From Kappaphycus alvarezii (taxonomy: Eukaryota > Rhodophyta > Florideophyceae > Gigartinales > Solieriaceae), in the NCBI GenBank assembly GCA_002205965.3, contig NADL03000501.1:1860001-1924000 (forward strand): 64,000 nt of DNA. Reading direction: 5' to 3'. Under the pieces are notes generated by a model. It made no database searches, was not told where the DNA came from, and worked only from the letters and a program-made list of their open reading frames with translations. A program made the position numbers and the translations under genes. Below, piece after piece: positions 12,334-22,784 of this stretch (within the stretch, counting starts at the first letter, position 1; each line of letters starts with the position of its first letter).

Positions 12334-14457
12334 TTTCAACTTCCGGCCATTACCCGGAAGTTAAAGAAAATTGGTTCCCAATTTTTTCTTCTGTTTTATT
12401 TACGCAACCTGCGGCCGCTATTCACCTTCAACGCAACCTGCGACCGCCAGTACATCATTAACGTATTATTTTCCTCTTTCGCCCTCCTTGCTCGTATGTA
12501 TCGCCATCCCGGGCGGTGAGAACTAGAGGTTACCTCGATAGCGAGGGCTCCACATGCTTTTGCGAGAGTCACATGGCTAGACACCCGGTACCTCGACGAT
12601 GAGGAACTGGTCCGCCACACCCGTTGTCAAGGATCCTTGTTGGTGCTCCCAGGAGGGGTTCCGTTTGAACTGCTGCAGAGTTTCGAGAGGCGTTCCCGGG
12701 TGGCCATGTCCTCATCTGAATTCGGAACATACCGTCGCCGGTGGCGAATGGGATGTCGGAAGCCGATTCCTTCGCGTAAAGTGCGGCGCAGCGATCAGGT
12801 CGCCAGACTCGTAGACAAGCTCACTTTACTAGCTGACTCACCCTTTTTAGGGCTTGGTTTAACTCCGATAGATTTGCGGTGCGCTCGGTGTCCACGGGAA
12901 GTTCCCTACGTTCATTACCTTGTGCAGATGGAGAATGTGGTTACAAGATGGTCGCACCTCGGGGAAAAGGCTGATGTGCATCCACAGGCAATCTTTTGGG
13001 ACCGTCAGGTGCTCTCTCAGGACTACAGGCAAACAAAGAAGGCGGACCTCGTATTTTGGGCAAGTGCGGCGCGGTTTTAGCGTCGGTCTCGCTCTGAGCT
13101 TGGATACTTCATTCAGTGGCATCAAATGGAAGCTGATTTTTTTCACCCCTTATTCCTTCGATCTCGTTACGTTCCAGTTCCTCCCCGGTGGGAAGATTGG
13201 GAAGTTCTCTGGGGAGTATGGGCGGAACTTCCACCTGTATTAGCTTACCGCGGCTCCTGTGTTCTCGCCATCCCTTCATCAGCATGGTGGGTTATGCACT
13301 GCACGAAATTGGCAGTGTCAGTCGCCTGCTTCGTTGTATGGGAGGCCTTCGACACCTTTTGCCTTTAGTGGATCCCCCCTCGCATACGAGCAGCCCTTGA
13401 GACACTCGAACCATACGTGCTACGTCTTCTTCTCGGCGAAAAAGGCTTCGAGGATTGGACACATATTAAGCAGGCAAGGTGCCAAACAGATTGGGAACGG
13501 ATTCCATCGCAAAACAGCCAACGCGGTAGCGCCAGTCGTTACAGATATTTTCGCTCGCGAACAGGAAGGGCAGGGGATTTCATCTCGTACAATCTGTGGG
13601 CAAAGGAGGTGATTGGGGAATCCGAAGCTCGGGCCCGTCGAGTGCTGCGACAAAATGGGTTGCCGGGCGGAGTGCAATGCCCTGCAGCTTCTTTCCCGCG
13701 CGAGATGCGGGGCCAGGGGGACTTCTGCGAATCGCGAACATTTGAGGATGTAGCCGCGGAACAGCGGAGGAGTCCAGCCCAAGCGCTAGAAATCATGGAA
13801 TTCGAGAGTACGACGGGCGTAGTAAGCGCTCCAGGCGGTGTTCAAGAAAAGGGGGAAGGAACGGTCCAGGAGGGTGAGCAAAGGAAGGGGTTAACCAGAG
13901 GCCGACGAGTGTCAGGTACACCTCCGACTGCGGAAGCACGCGCGGGAGAATTTCAAAGATCTGAGGTTATCGTTCTTTCATCCGACGAGGGCTCCCCGTC
14001 TCCTAAAAGGCTGAAGCGTGAGGACTCCTAATACAGTTCATCGGTAGCTGGGAATAGGGCGCAGAGGGGTGGTCATTGTCATGGGTCTACTAGAGCAGGG
14101 GCTCATGGATCTTCAACGCGGGACTCCCGCCTCGCGGAGAGTCACTCCTCCGATTCTTTCTCAGCTTTCTGTGACCAAGAAGTGGCATGTAAATCGGCTC
14201 CCGCGACCATGCTGGTAGTACCGGTAGTAGATGCAACCCAACCTTCTTCACCGAGGTACGGACCGATAGGGTACCACCCGACTGCCGTTGACGTCATTAA
14301 GAAATTCTTGGCATCCGTCTTTTCACCTCCTGAGGGGAGTTGGGCTGCTACAGTACCAACTCTGGTCGGACAGCTTCGTGACGCAATCATGAAGGAGCGC
14401 CATAAGATCATTAGAGGGGAGGAATTGGACGTCCTGAATCTTCAATCAAGAGCCTGA
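12334..14457 (+). pseudogene. Unrecognised ~700-aa protein, copy 1, antisense inside the chromovirus
   Basis: One reading frame stays open from 12334 to 14457 apart from four stops: TGA at 12517, TAG at 13078, TAG at 13366 and TAA at 14029. Read through, it gives roughly 700 residues. I do not recognise a family. The central part (about 13080-13650) is rich in Trp and aromatic residues, with segments SAWW, EAFDT and WIPPRIRAAL. The part before 14029 is acidic/basic, with VIVLSSDEG and a basic SPKRLKRED tail that could be a nuclear signal. A further 140 residues follow. A second copy on the minus strand at 22785-23851 shares the Trp-rich core, which shows it was once a real protein. It lies between the chromodomain and the polypurine tract, opposite to gag-pol. 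It could be an antisense gene of the element, a gag-like protein of another element, or a nested insert. Confidence 0.65.
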
Positions 14458-15009
14458 AATTCAGCCTTCGTATCGAACTTTCTTCTCGGCGGAGGCTAGG
14501 CGGGTCATTCATTACATCTCGTTTTACCATGTTCGATAAGGGAAATGCGTTAGAGTTGGATGGCGTTTGTTAAGGACGTTGAGCGGCAAGCGGCGGCCGA
14601 AAGGGTCGATCTTCCGCGAAACTGCCCTCTATCAGTGGATAATTAGCGAAATGGGAGAATCTCGACGACGGTAAATAATTGAAAGTCATAGTTTTCAACA
14701 ATGCGCCGAAAGTTTTGGTAAGTTCCCGTTTCACTTCAGTGAGCCCTTTTGAACTTGCTACTAGCGGGCCCTCTGGCAAACACTCTTGTGATACTGTCCA
14801 TGTTAGCCAAAAGATCATGAGTTCCCGGTTGAACTCTATCTTTTAGGTTTGTGATCATCCCCCTTCTGAATATTGCAACAGAATTGATACATTCCGAATT
14901 ATCTTGAGGATTTTATCCAATTTGAGCATTTTCCACTTCTGTTAGTAGGGGCAATATTTTTCCGGAAGTATTGCCTTAACTTGCTCCTCGGAAGCGCGGA
15001 TACAGGTTC

Positions 15010-15678
15010 CTAAGTTGCCTCAGAGTTGGGATAGCCGGTATAGTGGACTTGGAGCAGCAGCTCCTCGTCGTCAGCTCGGCCGTGTGATAAAGTGTTCTCG
15101 ATGACATATGCCCGACTCGGGACTTCTAGCTTTTGTACCCTAGCCTTAGATTCCTTTGACTGCTGCCGGGTCCGTGGGGTTTGTTGGTTTTCACTTTCGC
15201 TCTCTTCAGATCGCTTGTCTTTGTTAGGCGGACTGCTCTCTCGCGAGCGAGTCGCAACGGATGGCGTCGCCGGATCGCCGCTTTTATCCTTTATGGGAGG
15301 AATTGTTCCGTCGGATACCGTCAACTTCCTGCTGTAATCCTGAGCCTCGAGCGAGTCTTTTGCTGCATTAGTTATTGTTACCTCTCTATTTACAATCAAT
15401 GGAATGTCAAGCGGTCTTTTGGACAACGAACTACCTTCTGGGATACCACTTGAGCTGATTCGCGTTATGATGGCTGCGGTGTTGTGATCCGTTTGGTGCT
15501 GTTCCAGTGTAGGCTTCAATTCCTTCCGATGGACCTTGTTTTGTACGTTATTCCAGGGTATTAGTGCAGGCTCGACTCGGTCACGCGATACTCGCTCTTT
15601 AGTGTCTCCAATTTCGATCACCACAGTGTCATCTCGAACTTCCCTGACTCTATGTGGACCAGTTGCCACGGCAGACAA
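15010..15678 (-). pseudogene. Chromovirus integrase tail with chromodomain
   Basis: The C-terminal part of the polyprotein, separate from the integrase frame because of breaks near 15700-15850. The N-terminal part (segments GPHRVREVRDD and VVIEIGD) looks like the SH3-like integrase tail. A long charged linker follows, and then a chromodomain with YVIENTLSHGR and VHYTGYPNSEAT. The next codon is TAG, in the place where chromodomains have Trp of the ATWEP motif, and EP follows directly in the same frame. Chromodomains of this kind direct insertion to particular chromatin. Confidence 0.8.
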
Positions 15679-15852
15679 CTTGAGTTGACGTTCTTTGCTC
15701 TACCTGGGCTCCTTCTTCAGGAATACAAAAGATCCGATCGGTATTTCTTATGCCCGTTTTCGTAGCCGTGCGTCAAAGATGCGTTTGTATCTTGCTTGTT
15801 CCTTCTCTATGGGCTGGTCCACGGTAGACATAAGATCTTTTAACCAAGCCCT

Positions 15853-16794
15853 CTACCGGTGGTGGTAGTGTACTGTTGATGAGTTCTCTCCAAGAATAGG
15901 CTGTGCTTGGATTGCTAAGGAAGTGGGAGCAAGTGATAAGATGAGTTCGAAGGGGGCCACGTTCGTAGTCCTGTGGACTTTTGTGTTATAAGCAAATGTT
16001 AATGTGTCCGTGAAGAGGTCCCGGTCCTTCGGGTGATCAGCTACGTAGTGCTGGAGGGCTGCAATAATTGTGCGGTTGAAACACTCCGCTTGTCCATTAG
16101 TCTGCGGGTGGTATGTCGTTGTGAACAAGTTCTTGATGCCAAGAATCGAGCATCCGCTCAAAAACAATTTTGAAGCAAACTGGCTACCATTATCGTACAA
16201 TAACTGAGTGGGTGGACCGTACCAAAAAACCCAGTGTGTTACAAAGGCGGAGACAACTTCTGCAGCAGAGAGTTTCTTGAGCGGCACAGTTCGTACGAGC
16301 TTGGAATATCGATCAGTGATCACCAGAAAGAAGCGATTACCCCTTTTAGTACGGATGACTTCGCTGAGTATGTCGATTGCTACGAACTCTAGTGGGGCCC
16401 TTGGTGCAAAGAGCTTTAGCTCCTTCACAGACTTTCGAAATTTGATTCTATTTTTCGCGCATGTTGGGCACGAGCGAACGACGGCATAACAATCCATCAA
16501 CATCGATGGCCAATAGTAGGACTTTTTCAGAGAGACATACAGTCTCCGGCCACCTTGATGAGCGCATAACTTGGAATGATGACTGAGTCTTAAAATTCTC
16601 TGTTGAAAGGAGTTTGGTACGATGATCTGAATGTTTTCCGATGCTGTTCGACAGAGGTATCCTTCGTGCCCGGGAGCTTTCATTGTGAAGGGGAGTTGAT
16701 TTCCAGCATTTATTCTTGATCTTCTGGCAGAAGTCGTCTTTGTACTGTTCCATGGAGAGCTCATCCGGAGAAATGCATTTAAATTCTTCTTCAC
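15853..16794 (-). pseudogene. Chromovirus integrase (zinc-binding and DDE core)
   Basis: A long uninterrupted piece of about 313 codons. An HHCC zinc-binding segment (HHSKLCAHQGG, later CPTCAKNR) leads into the catalytic core: first Asp in FVAIDILSEV, second in YDNGSQF, and Glu in GQAECFNRT. The core is followed by the region FAYNTKVHRTT. All three acidic residues are present, so this part alone looks intact. It is the best preserved section of the element. Confidence 0.9.
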
Positions 16795-17178
16795 TTCCGT
16801 TTTGAATGGATAGTACTTGATCTACAGTGTCAAAAAAGAAATCTCGATTTCATCAAACTCTGTGCACTTCCCTGCCTTATTGTTGTATTTTGATTCGATT
16901 TTTGTGGACGAGTCCACAGCCTCCCCCTCCTCAAGAGCGGAGGAGTCCTCTGCAAAAAAGCACAGTACTTCCTCGTCAAAATCTCCCACAATCTCACCGA
17001 TGGTACCAAATTTTGATAATTAATCTGCTTGTGTATTTGCTTTTCACTTTTTATACACAACTTCAAAGCCGAATTCCGAAATTCGGAGCTTCCAGCGCAT
17101 AAGTTGACCCGATAGATCAGTAATATTCATTAACCACCTCAGTGAGGAATGATCCGTATGGATGGTGAATTTCTCCCC

Positions 17179-18862
17179 CTATAGGAAGGGTCGCAATGTC
17201 GTTAAGGCCCAGACCACAGCCAGGTATTCTTTTTCTGTGACAGGATAAAGTTTCTCGGTTTCCTTGAGTGATCTAGAGAAGAATCCTAAGGGTTTCCGTT
17301 CCCCTGTTGGGTATTTTTGGAACAAGGCGGCTCCTACTTGATATTGACTTGCGTCGGTGTCTATTGAATAAGGAAGTCCCGCTTTTGGCAATGAAAATAC
17401 CTTGGGTGACATAATTTCGGCGATAAGAGTCCGGAAAGCGACTTCTTCGGCAACACCAAATGGTTCTTTCTTGTTTGGCATACCTTTTCGCAAAAGCTTG
17501 TTAAGTGGTGGCGCGATGCTGGAAAATTCTATGATAAATCTGCGGTATACATTGCAAAGACCGAGAAAACACCGAAGCTCAGTAAGCGTTGTCAGATGCC
17601 TCGCCTGCAGGAGTGTGGCTACTCTGAAAGAATCTATTTCCAGTCCTCCTGGCTTGATTATGTGTCCAAGGTATTTGACCTTATCGGAACCAAATGTACA
17701 TGTCCTTAACTTGAGGGATACACCAGCATGTTGCAACACCCGCAGAATTTCCTCGATATGATCGATGTGCTCCTCCATAATTTTGGAGAAAATGATGACA
17801 TCGTCAAAGGTACACGAGACAGGAGCGCCATCGGTATGATGAAAGAAGAATTTCGAGGGTGCGCTGAAAGTTAGCAGGTGCGTTGCATAATCCGAATGGC
17901 ATTCGCCTATAGCGATATAATCCTGCGTGGCATACGAGGGTGGTCTTGTCTCTGTCCTCTTTCGCCACTTGAACTTGCCAGTAACCAGAGTTGCAATCAA
18001 GGGTAGTGAGTATTGATGCATCTACCAAGGAATCAATGCATTCATCCATTCTTGGTAAAGGGTAAGATTACTTCACTGTTACAGCGTTCAGTTTTCTATA
18101 ATCGACGCAAAAACGAACCGCCCCATCGAGCTTAGGAATTAACAACACGTGTTCGTGCTCTTTAAGCACAGGGCGCTGGGGTCCACCAGACGTTGGTTTA
18201 GGACTATTCTCTGGGGATATTTCTTCTATGATACCGAGTACCTCTCCGAAGCTTAGCTGTCCTGGTACTGTTATTGATGGATGAAGCAATGCTTGAGCAA
18301 CAATTTGCAACCGATGGAGTGTTATAGGGGATTTGGTGAAGTTCGCGATCAACAACCGAAATTGGACCCCGGCTTCCACTTGTGCAATACCGTTGGCAGC
18401 TGCCAATCCGAGTTTGTTGTAGGGACTTGAATCGGGTTGTATAACTATCAGGCCGTGGCGGTCTGTTGTCACCGGTACAAATGATTGACTTTGTTGCGGA
18501 ATAGTAACCCGGGTGGACATCCTAATGTTGGGCGATGCCCTTCCGTCCTTCAAGGGTGTTTCCAATTCCGTTGGTAGCGTTCTCTTGCTTGATGCCCTTT
18601 TTAAATGTCTTTGTACTATTGGAACCGTAATTACTCCTTCAAGCTCAACGAGCTTCTCCTGAGGACGAATAGATTCCACAAAACGGTCGCAGAAACCCGT
18701 TCCTAATATAAATGGGGCGGCGAGTTTCTCACATACGATGAACATGACCAGAGCTAGATATCTTCCCATCCGGATGGGTAATTTAATGGTCCCAAGTGTC
18801 CTCAACGCATTTTTATTTGCATCACAGATGTCCGGGAGCGGGCCATAACATACACGATTCAT
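17179..18862 (-). pseudogene. Chromovirus reverse transcriptase and RNase H, frameshifted
   Basis: RT motifs appear in order on the minus strand: VRFCVDYRKLN (about 18100), LDCNSGYWQV, RMPFGLCNAPANF, then the catalytic YLDD box near 17815, followed by KYLGHII and FLGLCNVYRRF. RNase H follows, with SIDTDASQYQVGAALF and EKEYLAVVWAL. Two breaks are visible: a TAA right after the LNAVTVK segment (near 18068) and a one-base shift inside the YLDD box at about 17810, where a T run is one base longer than the frame needs. The enzyme is therefore not made as one piece. The upstream part of the 18862 frame probably contains the end of the protease and the RT linker. Confidence 0.88.
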
Positions 18863-18886
18863 CGCTTCCGGTGGGAGTTCCGAACT

Positions 18887-19111
18887 TCAAACGAAGTTAG
18901 GACCTGCACCAGTGTCTAAAACCGCAAGCGTCCGATGCATGAGTCCGGGTCTAAGGCTGATATCAGCATATACCTTGTAATTGCGTCGGGCCATAACCAT
19001 GACTCTGTCTGGGTATCTCATGCTCCTAACTTTCCACCATGGACGCTGAAGCTTGAAGAGGTGGTCTAAGGGACTGGAACTTCCAATTTTGGGGATTCCC
19101 AGCAGCTGCAT
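18887..19111 (-). pseudogene. Chromovirus aspartic protease fragment
   Basis: The segment AVLDTGAGPNFV carries the DTG active-site motif of retroviral-type aspartic proteases, placed between the gag zinc knuckle and RT as expected for Ty3/gypsy. The frame stops directly after NFV and continues in the next frame section toward RT. Confidence 0.75.
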
Positions 19112-19479
19112 TTCGGGATCCAGGGCGGTATCTGGAGTACTACTAATTCTGTGAGTAAGTTAGCGGGACCGTGGGGCCCCATATTGGTTTGCAACTGTGT
19201 CCGAGGTGACAATCTCTTCCCAATGGGAGGCTCCATTTACTCTTTTTTTGAAAGTTTATCTGGGACCGCCGGGGGTGGAACCGGTGGTGTGAAACCTATC
19301 GGCGTTGCCGAAGATGGGGTTTAGCGACATCTCTAGATTCCGTAGTTGGATGCTGGGCTTCTGAGTTCAACATCAGGGCGACGCGGTTATAGCTTGTCTG
19401 CGGTACGGCAGCCTTCTCTTGAGTGGTAAAAGCTTCATAGCTCCGTAATACCGACCGAAGTTCCCGCAAGGTTAAAACG

Positions 19480-21658
19480 CATTCTGGGGAAATATGTCCC
19501 CCGCCATAGCATGTGTGGCATATGAGGTTATGGCGGCGACTTATCCGCTGTCATTTCGTAAGTCGTGACGGTGATGGCGCCGAAGATCGCCCTCCCCAAC
19601 CTGGGCGGTTGAAGTTTGTATGGCGGTCCGCGTATGTGATTTGCGGTGCGGGAGTATTTCCCCGATCCGAAAGCAGGAGAGAGGGATCATAAGAGATCTC
19701 TTCGGATGTTGAAGTAAGTTCTTCCTCCGTCGTACAAGTTGGAATATCCGAAGCACCAGCTTGGTCAATAATTTGAGCCTCGTAGTCATTTCCATTGGCA
19801 TCATACTCGACCGTTGAATTTGGAGATGCGAACAGAGTATCTAACAGGGCAACAGTCCGTGTCTTTGACGGGAACTTCGCAACTCATCTAGAAGCAGTAA
19901 TTGTGGTACTAGGTTTGACCGGACGGGAATCGATCGAGACCTTTCGGAGTGCTTGAGAGCGAGCTCTGACGGAGATGCCCTGAATCTCGGCGTACTTGAC
20001 AATATCTATGAAGGTAGCCGCCTTATTTGTGCGTCGGTAATGGCTGACAACTCCCTTGATTTGGCAGTCCAGGCCGTCGATGTACATCGTAATAAGCTCT
20101 TGGGCGTCATGAACGTTACCGCAACGGCTGCTGGCGTCAGAAAGGCGCAAATATTAGTCACTTTCGCCTTCGTTGGGTAGCTGCTGAACATCTCGCATGG
20201 CGAGTACCACATTGTGTATGGCATCGTCAGTGGCGAGGGATCGAAGCATCCACTGGACTGCCTCCGGCCAGCTCGTGATACCTCCCTGCTCCGGAGAAGT
20301 TGTTTCGGCCACAGAGCGAAATTGCCTCTCTGCAATTCCGGTTAAGAAGCCGGGAAGAACCCGAAAGGCTTGAGCTTCTGTAATGCCCTGGAGGTTAAAC
20401 TCCCTAAACATCAGTGACAGAAAAGATAAAACTATGATATGGTCTTCACCAGAGAAAAAATCTTTCCTCTTAATCTTTTGGGCAATTCTTCTGGCTTTCG
20501 TCCGAGCTTTCCCGGTCTGAAAGGAATTAAGTGACTGGGAAGTTCGCTTCAAGCGGTACGTACGATAAGACAGCAGCCTACGGTACAAATGATTTGTTGG
20601 CAGTAACTTCTTGAGACCTACCCACGCAGAACCGGGTTCGTCACGAAGGCCAATTCGTGTCCTGGTGGATCTACCAGAGATTGCTGATACAGTTTGCACC
20701 CTTGTTCGATACGAGCGGTTCTTGGACTTCTTCGCGACCCGCGCCTTCTCATAGCTTCCTTTCGGACGTCCAGTTTCATCCAGAGAGGGGTCCCAATCTG
20801 AATCCGTAGAGGCATCTTCAGAATCCTCTTCTCAAATTCCGCCGAGAGAGCAAGGTTCAGACGACGATGAGTCTTTATGTAAGTTCCTATTGCTCTTCTT
20901 GACCCTGTTCTTGTTTAAAGACTTTGATTTTCTTCCTCGTTGCGAACGGTCCCGACGTTTTTGATCTTCATCCTTTTATAATCTCCGTCGTCATTCCTGC
21001 GAGGTCCTTCAACATCGGTAATACCAAGAATTCCTCAGTCCGGGTGAATATCGAGAGTGTGGGTACCCGGTACAGCCTCAGACTCGAGGTGACTTAGAAG
21101 GGTGCTGATCCGCTCGGCTCTTTCTATACCTGTAGCTTTTTTTACGGGTAGATCTTCCAGCAGACGGTTAACATCCTGCCTCAGAGTGGCAACCTCCTCC
21201 CGCAGGGTTCCTACAACAACTTTCAAGTCACTAATGCTGTTTAGACGAGCTTCTTGCTGACGAAAGTCAACGTCAAACCGGACTTCGCTTGTCATCAGAG
21301 ATTCCTGAATTGCATTTATCTCCCCTTTAAAAGTGTCAATCTCCGTGCGCACCAAAGTGCAAATCTCCTCCCGGAGAGAAGCATCATGCTCCAGGCAGCG
21401 GGAGCCAATGTCCTGTGGGGTTGCTTCCGTGACCGATGTTTTGTCTCCGGCCACAGACCGGGAACGAGTCTGCGTACGGGGTACTGTTGAGGAGGCTACA
21501 CCTTCAGGTGCAGTACCTGCTCGAGTACGAAGACGAATAGATCCAACGGAAGACATTCCACTTCGCAGTCCAAATATTCCTTGTCCGCCGGTGGCGGCTT
21601 GGCCACGAGGAACCAAGAAATTAACAACGGTTGATAAAGGGCCTTCTTCAATCATCAA
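19480..21658 (-). pseudogene. Chromovirus gag with zinc knuckle, broken
   Basis: The Gag part lies in several pieces (21658-21035, about 20815-20154 and 20150-19884). The first piece is a coiled-coil-like region with many Glu, Arg and Leu. The middle matches the retrotransposon gag core, with FFSGEDHII, a long helical stretch, SWPEAVQWML and then DAQELITMYIDGL. Near 19520-19480 the minus strand encodes CHTCYGGGHISPEC, a perfect CX2CX4HX4C zinc knuckle for RNA binding. Stops and shifts separate the pieces. Confidence 0.78.
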
Positions 21659-21749
21659 CGACGAAAGAAGTAAACTCTCACTTGGAAGTAGAGTTACCAG
21701 AGGTGAGAGTATTGAGAATCTTCTACGACTTGGGAGTTTACCCTATACC

Positions 21750-21767
21750 TTCTAGGTCGGGAGACCA
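21750..21767 (-). other. Primer-binding site of the chromovirus
   Basis: The plus strand reads TTCTAGGTCGGGAGACCA, which has the form of the last 18 bases of a tRNA: CCA end, a discriminator A, a seven-base acceptor strand, and a T-stem strand starting with the invariant C61. On the minus strand this is a site starting TGG, six bases inside the LTR edge at 21774, exactly where an LTR element binds its priming tRNA. The tRNA identity could not be assigned. Confidence 0.72.
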
Positions 21768-21773
21768 GATTTG

Positions 21774-22783
21774 TGTAGTGCAATGCGCGGTGCGCATCTC
21801 TTCTCGTCTAGGAAGGGAACACCGTCAGACAATGAGATATCCAACACTCAGGCACCAAGACTCACAGGGTGTTCGCTGTCCCTCTTTCTCTTTACCCTGC
21901 GGTGCAGTAGCACAGCTCGCTGACGGCCAGGAGAAATGGGGTTGGAAGAGCGGGGGTAATTCCTTGGATGGCTGGACGGTATACTTTTCCTCCGGGTTGT
22001 AAGGCCGGGCTGTGGGCTGCGGAATGCTAGAAACTTGGTATGGGTCGATTCCAAAGAACCGTAGACACCAGGGGTGTAATACTGGACAAAGAAAATGTAG
22101 TATTGGGTCAGCTGTGCTGAATATTTCCCTTGGAGATAAGGATGTTGTCAACAACGACAAACTTGAAGTTCCTATTTGTGTATAGACGCCGGAGTCCGGG
22201 GCGCCAAGCGTGAGTGAATATCACAAACAAACAACAAAAGGGGTAATATAATACCTATCCCCCCTCTATCCAATATTATAATATTGGATAGAGGGGGTGG
22301 ATAGAAAGGGGGACCCGAGCCGATAAACGTGGCTATAGCCAAAGTTGCCGTTGGCAAGGTTTCTGCAAATGCGGAAGTTGGGAGTCAAGTTCAGAGCCAA
22401 CACCGGGGTGGCTGTTTACTCTGGGGCCCTATTGGCCAGGTAGTTATAAATACTAGTTAGATAGTTTAGGGTTATCCACAGCGGCGGAGTGAGTAAAGTT
22501 ATGGAGATCCAAGTTAGAAATAAGCAAATTCGACACTTGGCCCAATAGGTGCCTTTCACCTGCGAAAATATCAGGTCCAGTTTGGGGCCCGAGTGGTCCA
22601 GATCGCAAGCCCTCAGCCCTCTCGGGTGGTTATACAGTACCCGGAATAATAGTGGGCGACAAGTGAAAATTGCCCTTACTGTACTGTACAGTGCCTGCAG
22701 GTTAGCAGTGAATCAGGTCAAAAAAAAATCACCAAAATCAGCTCTGCCTTTGCCAGTATAGTGCGAGTGCCATTTGCACTGCT
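21774..22783 (-). repeat. Chromovirus LTR (right copy, 5' LTR), split by ~690 bp
   Basis: 21774-21836 matches the start of the left LTR and 22526-22783 matches the rest, in the same orientation. Between them (21837-22525) lies about 690 bp that is absent from the left copy. The right end reads CATTTGCACTGCT instead of CATTGCACTACA, so it is damaged. The extra block may be an insertion here or sequence lost from the left LTR. Confidence 0.75.
22255..22304. repeat. Near-perfect palindrome inside the LTR-internal block
   Basis: Arms of 24 and 26 bases meet without a spacer at 22278/22279. The inner 18 bases of each arm (core CTCTATCCAATATTA and complement) pair perfectly, and the outer ends pair again as CTATCC/GGATAG after a small length difference in the C/G run. 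The sequence can form a cruciform. Confidence 0.9.
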
Positions 22784-22784
22784 C

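Larger units (their letters stand above)
11542..22783 (-). mobile_element. Ty3/gypsy chromovirus, degenerate, minus strand
   Basis: The element reads right to left: 5' LTR (about 22783-21774), primer-binding site, gag, protease, RT/RNase H, integrase, chromodomain, a long 3' region, polypurine tract, and 3' LTR (11874-11542). The domain order with integrase last and a chromodomain behind it defines the chromovirus branch of Ty3/gypsy. All coding parts carry stops or shifts, so it is not autonomous. Two features are odd. There is a 2.1-kb open frame in antisense between the chromodomain and the 3' LTR, and the two LTRs differ by a block of about 690 bp. No clean target-site duplication was found by eye, so the right end may be rearranged. 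Confidence 0.82.
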
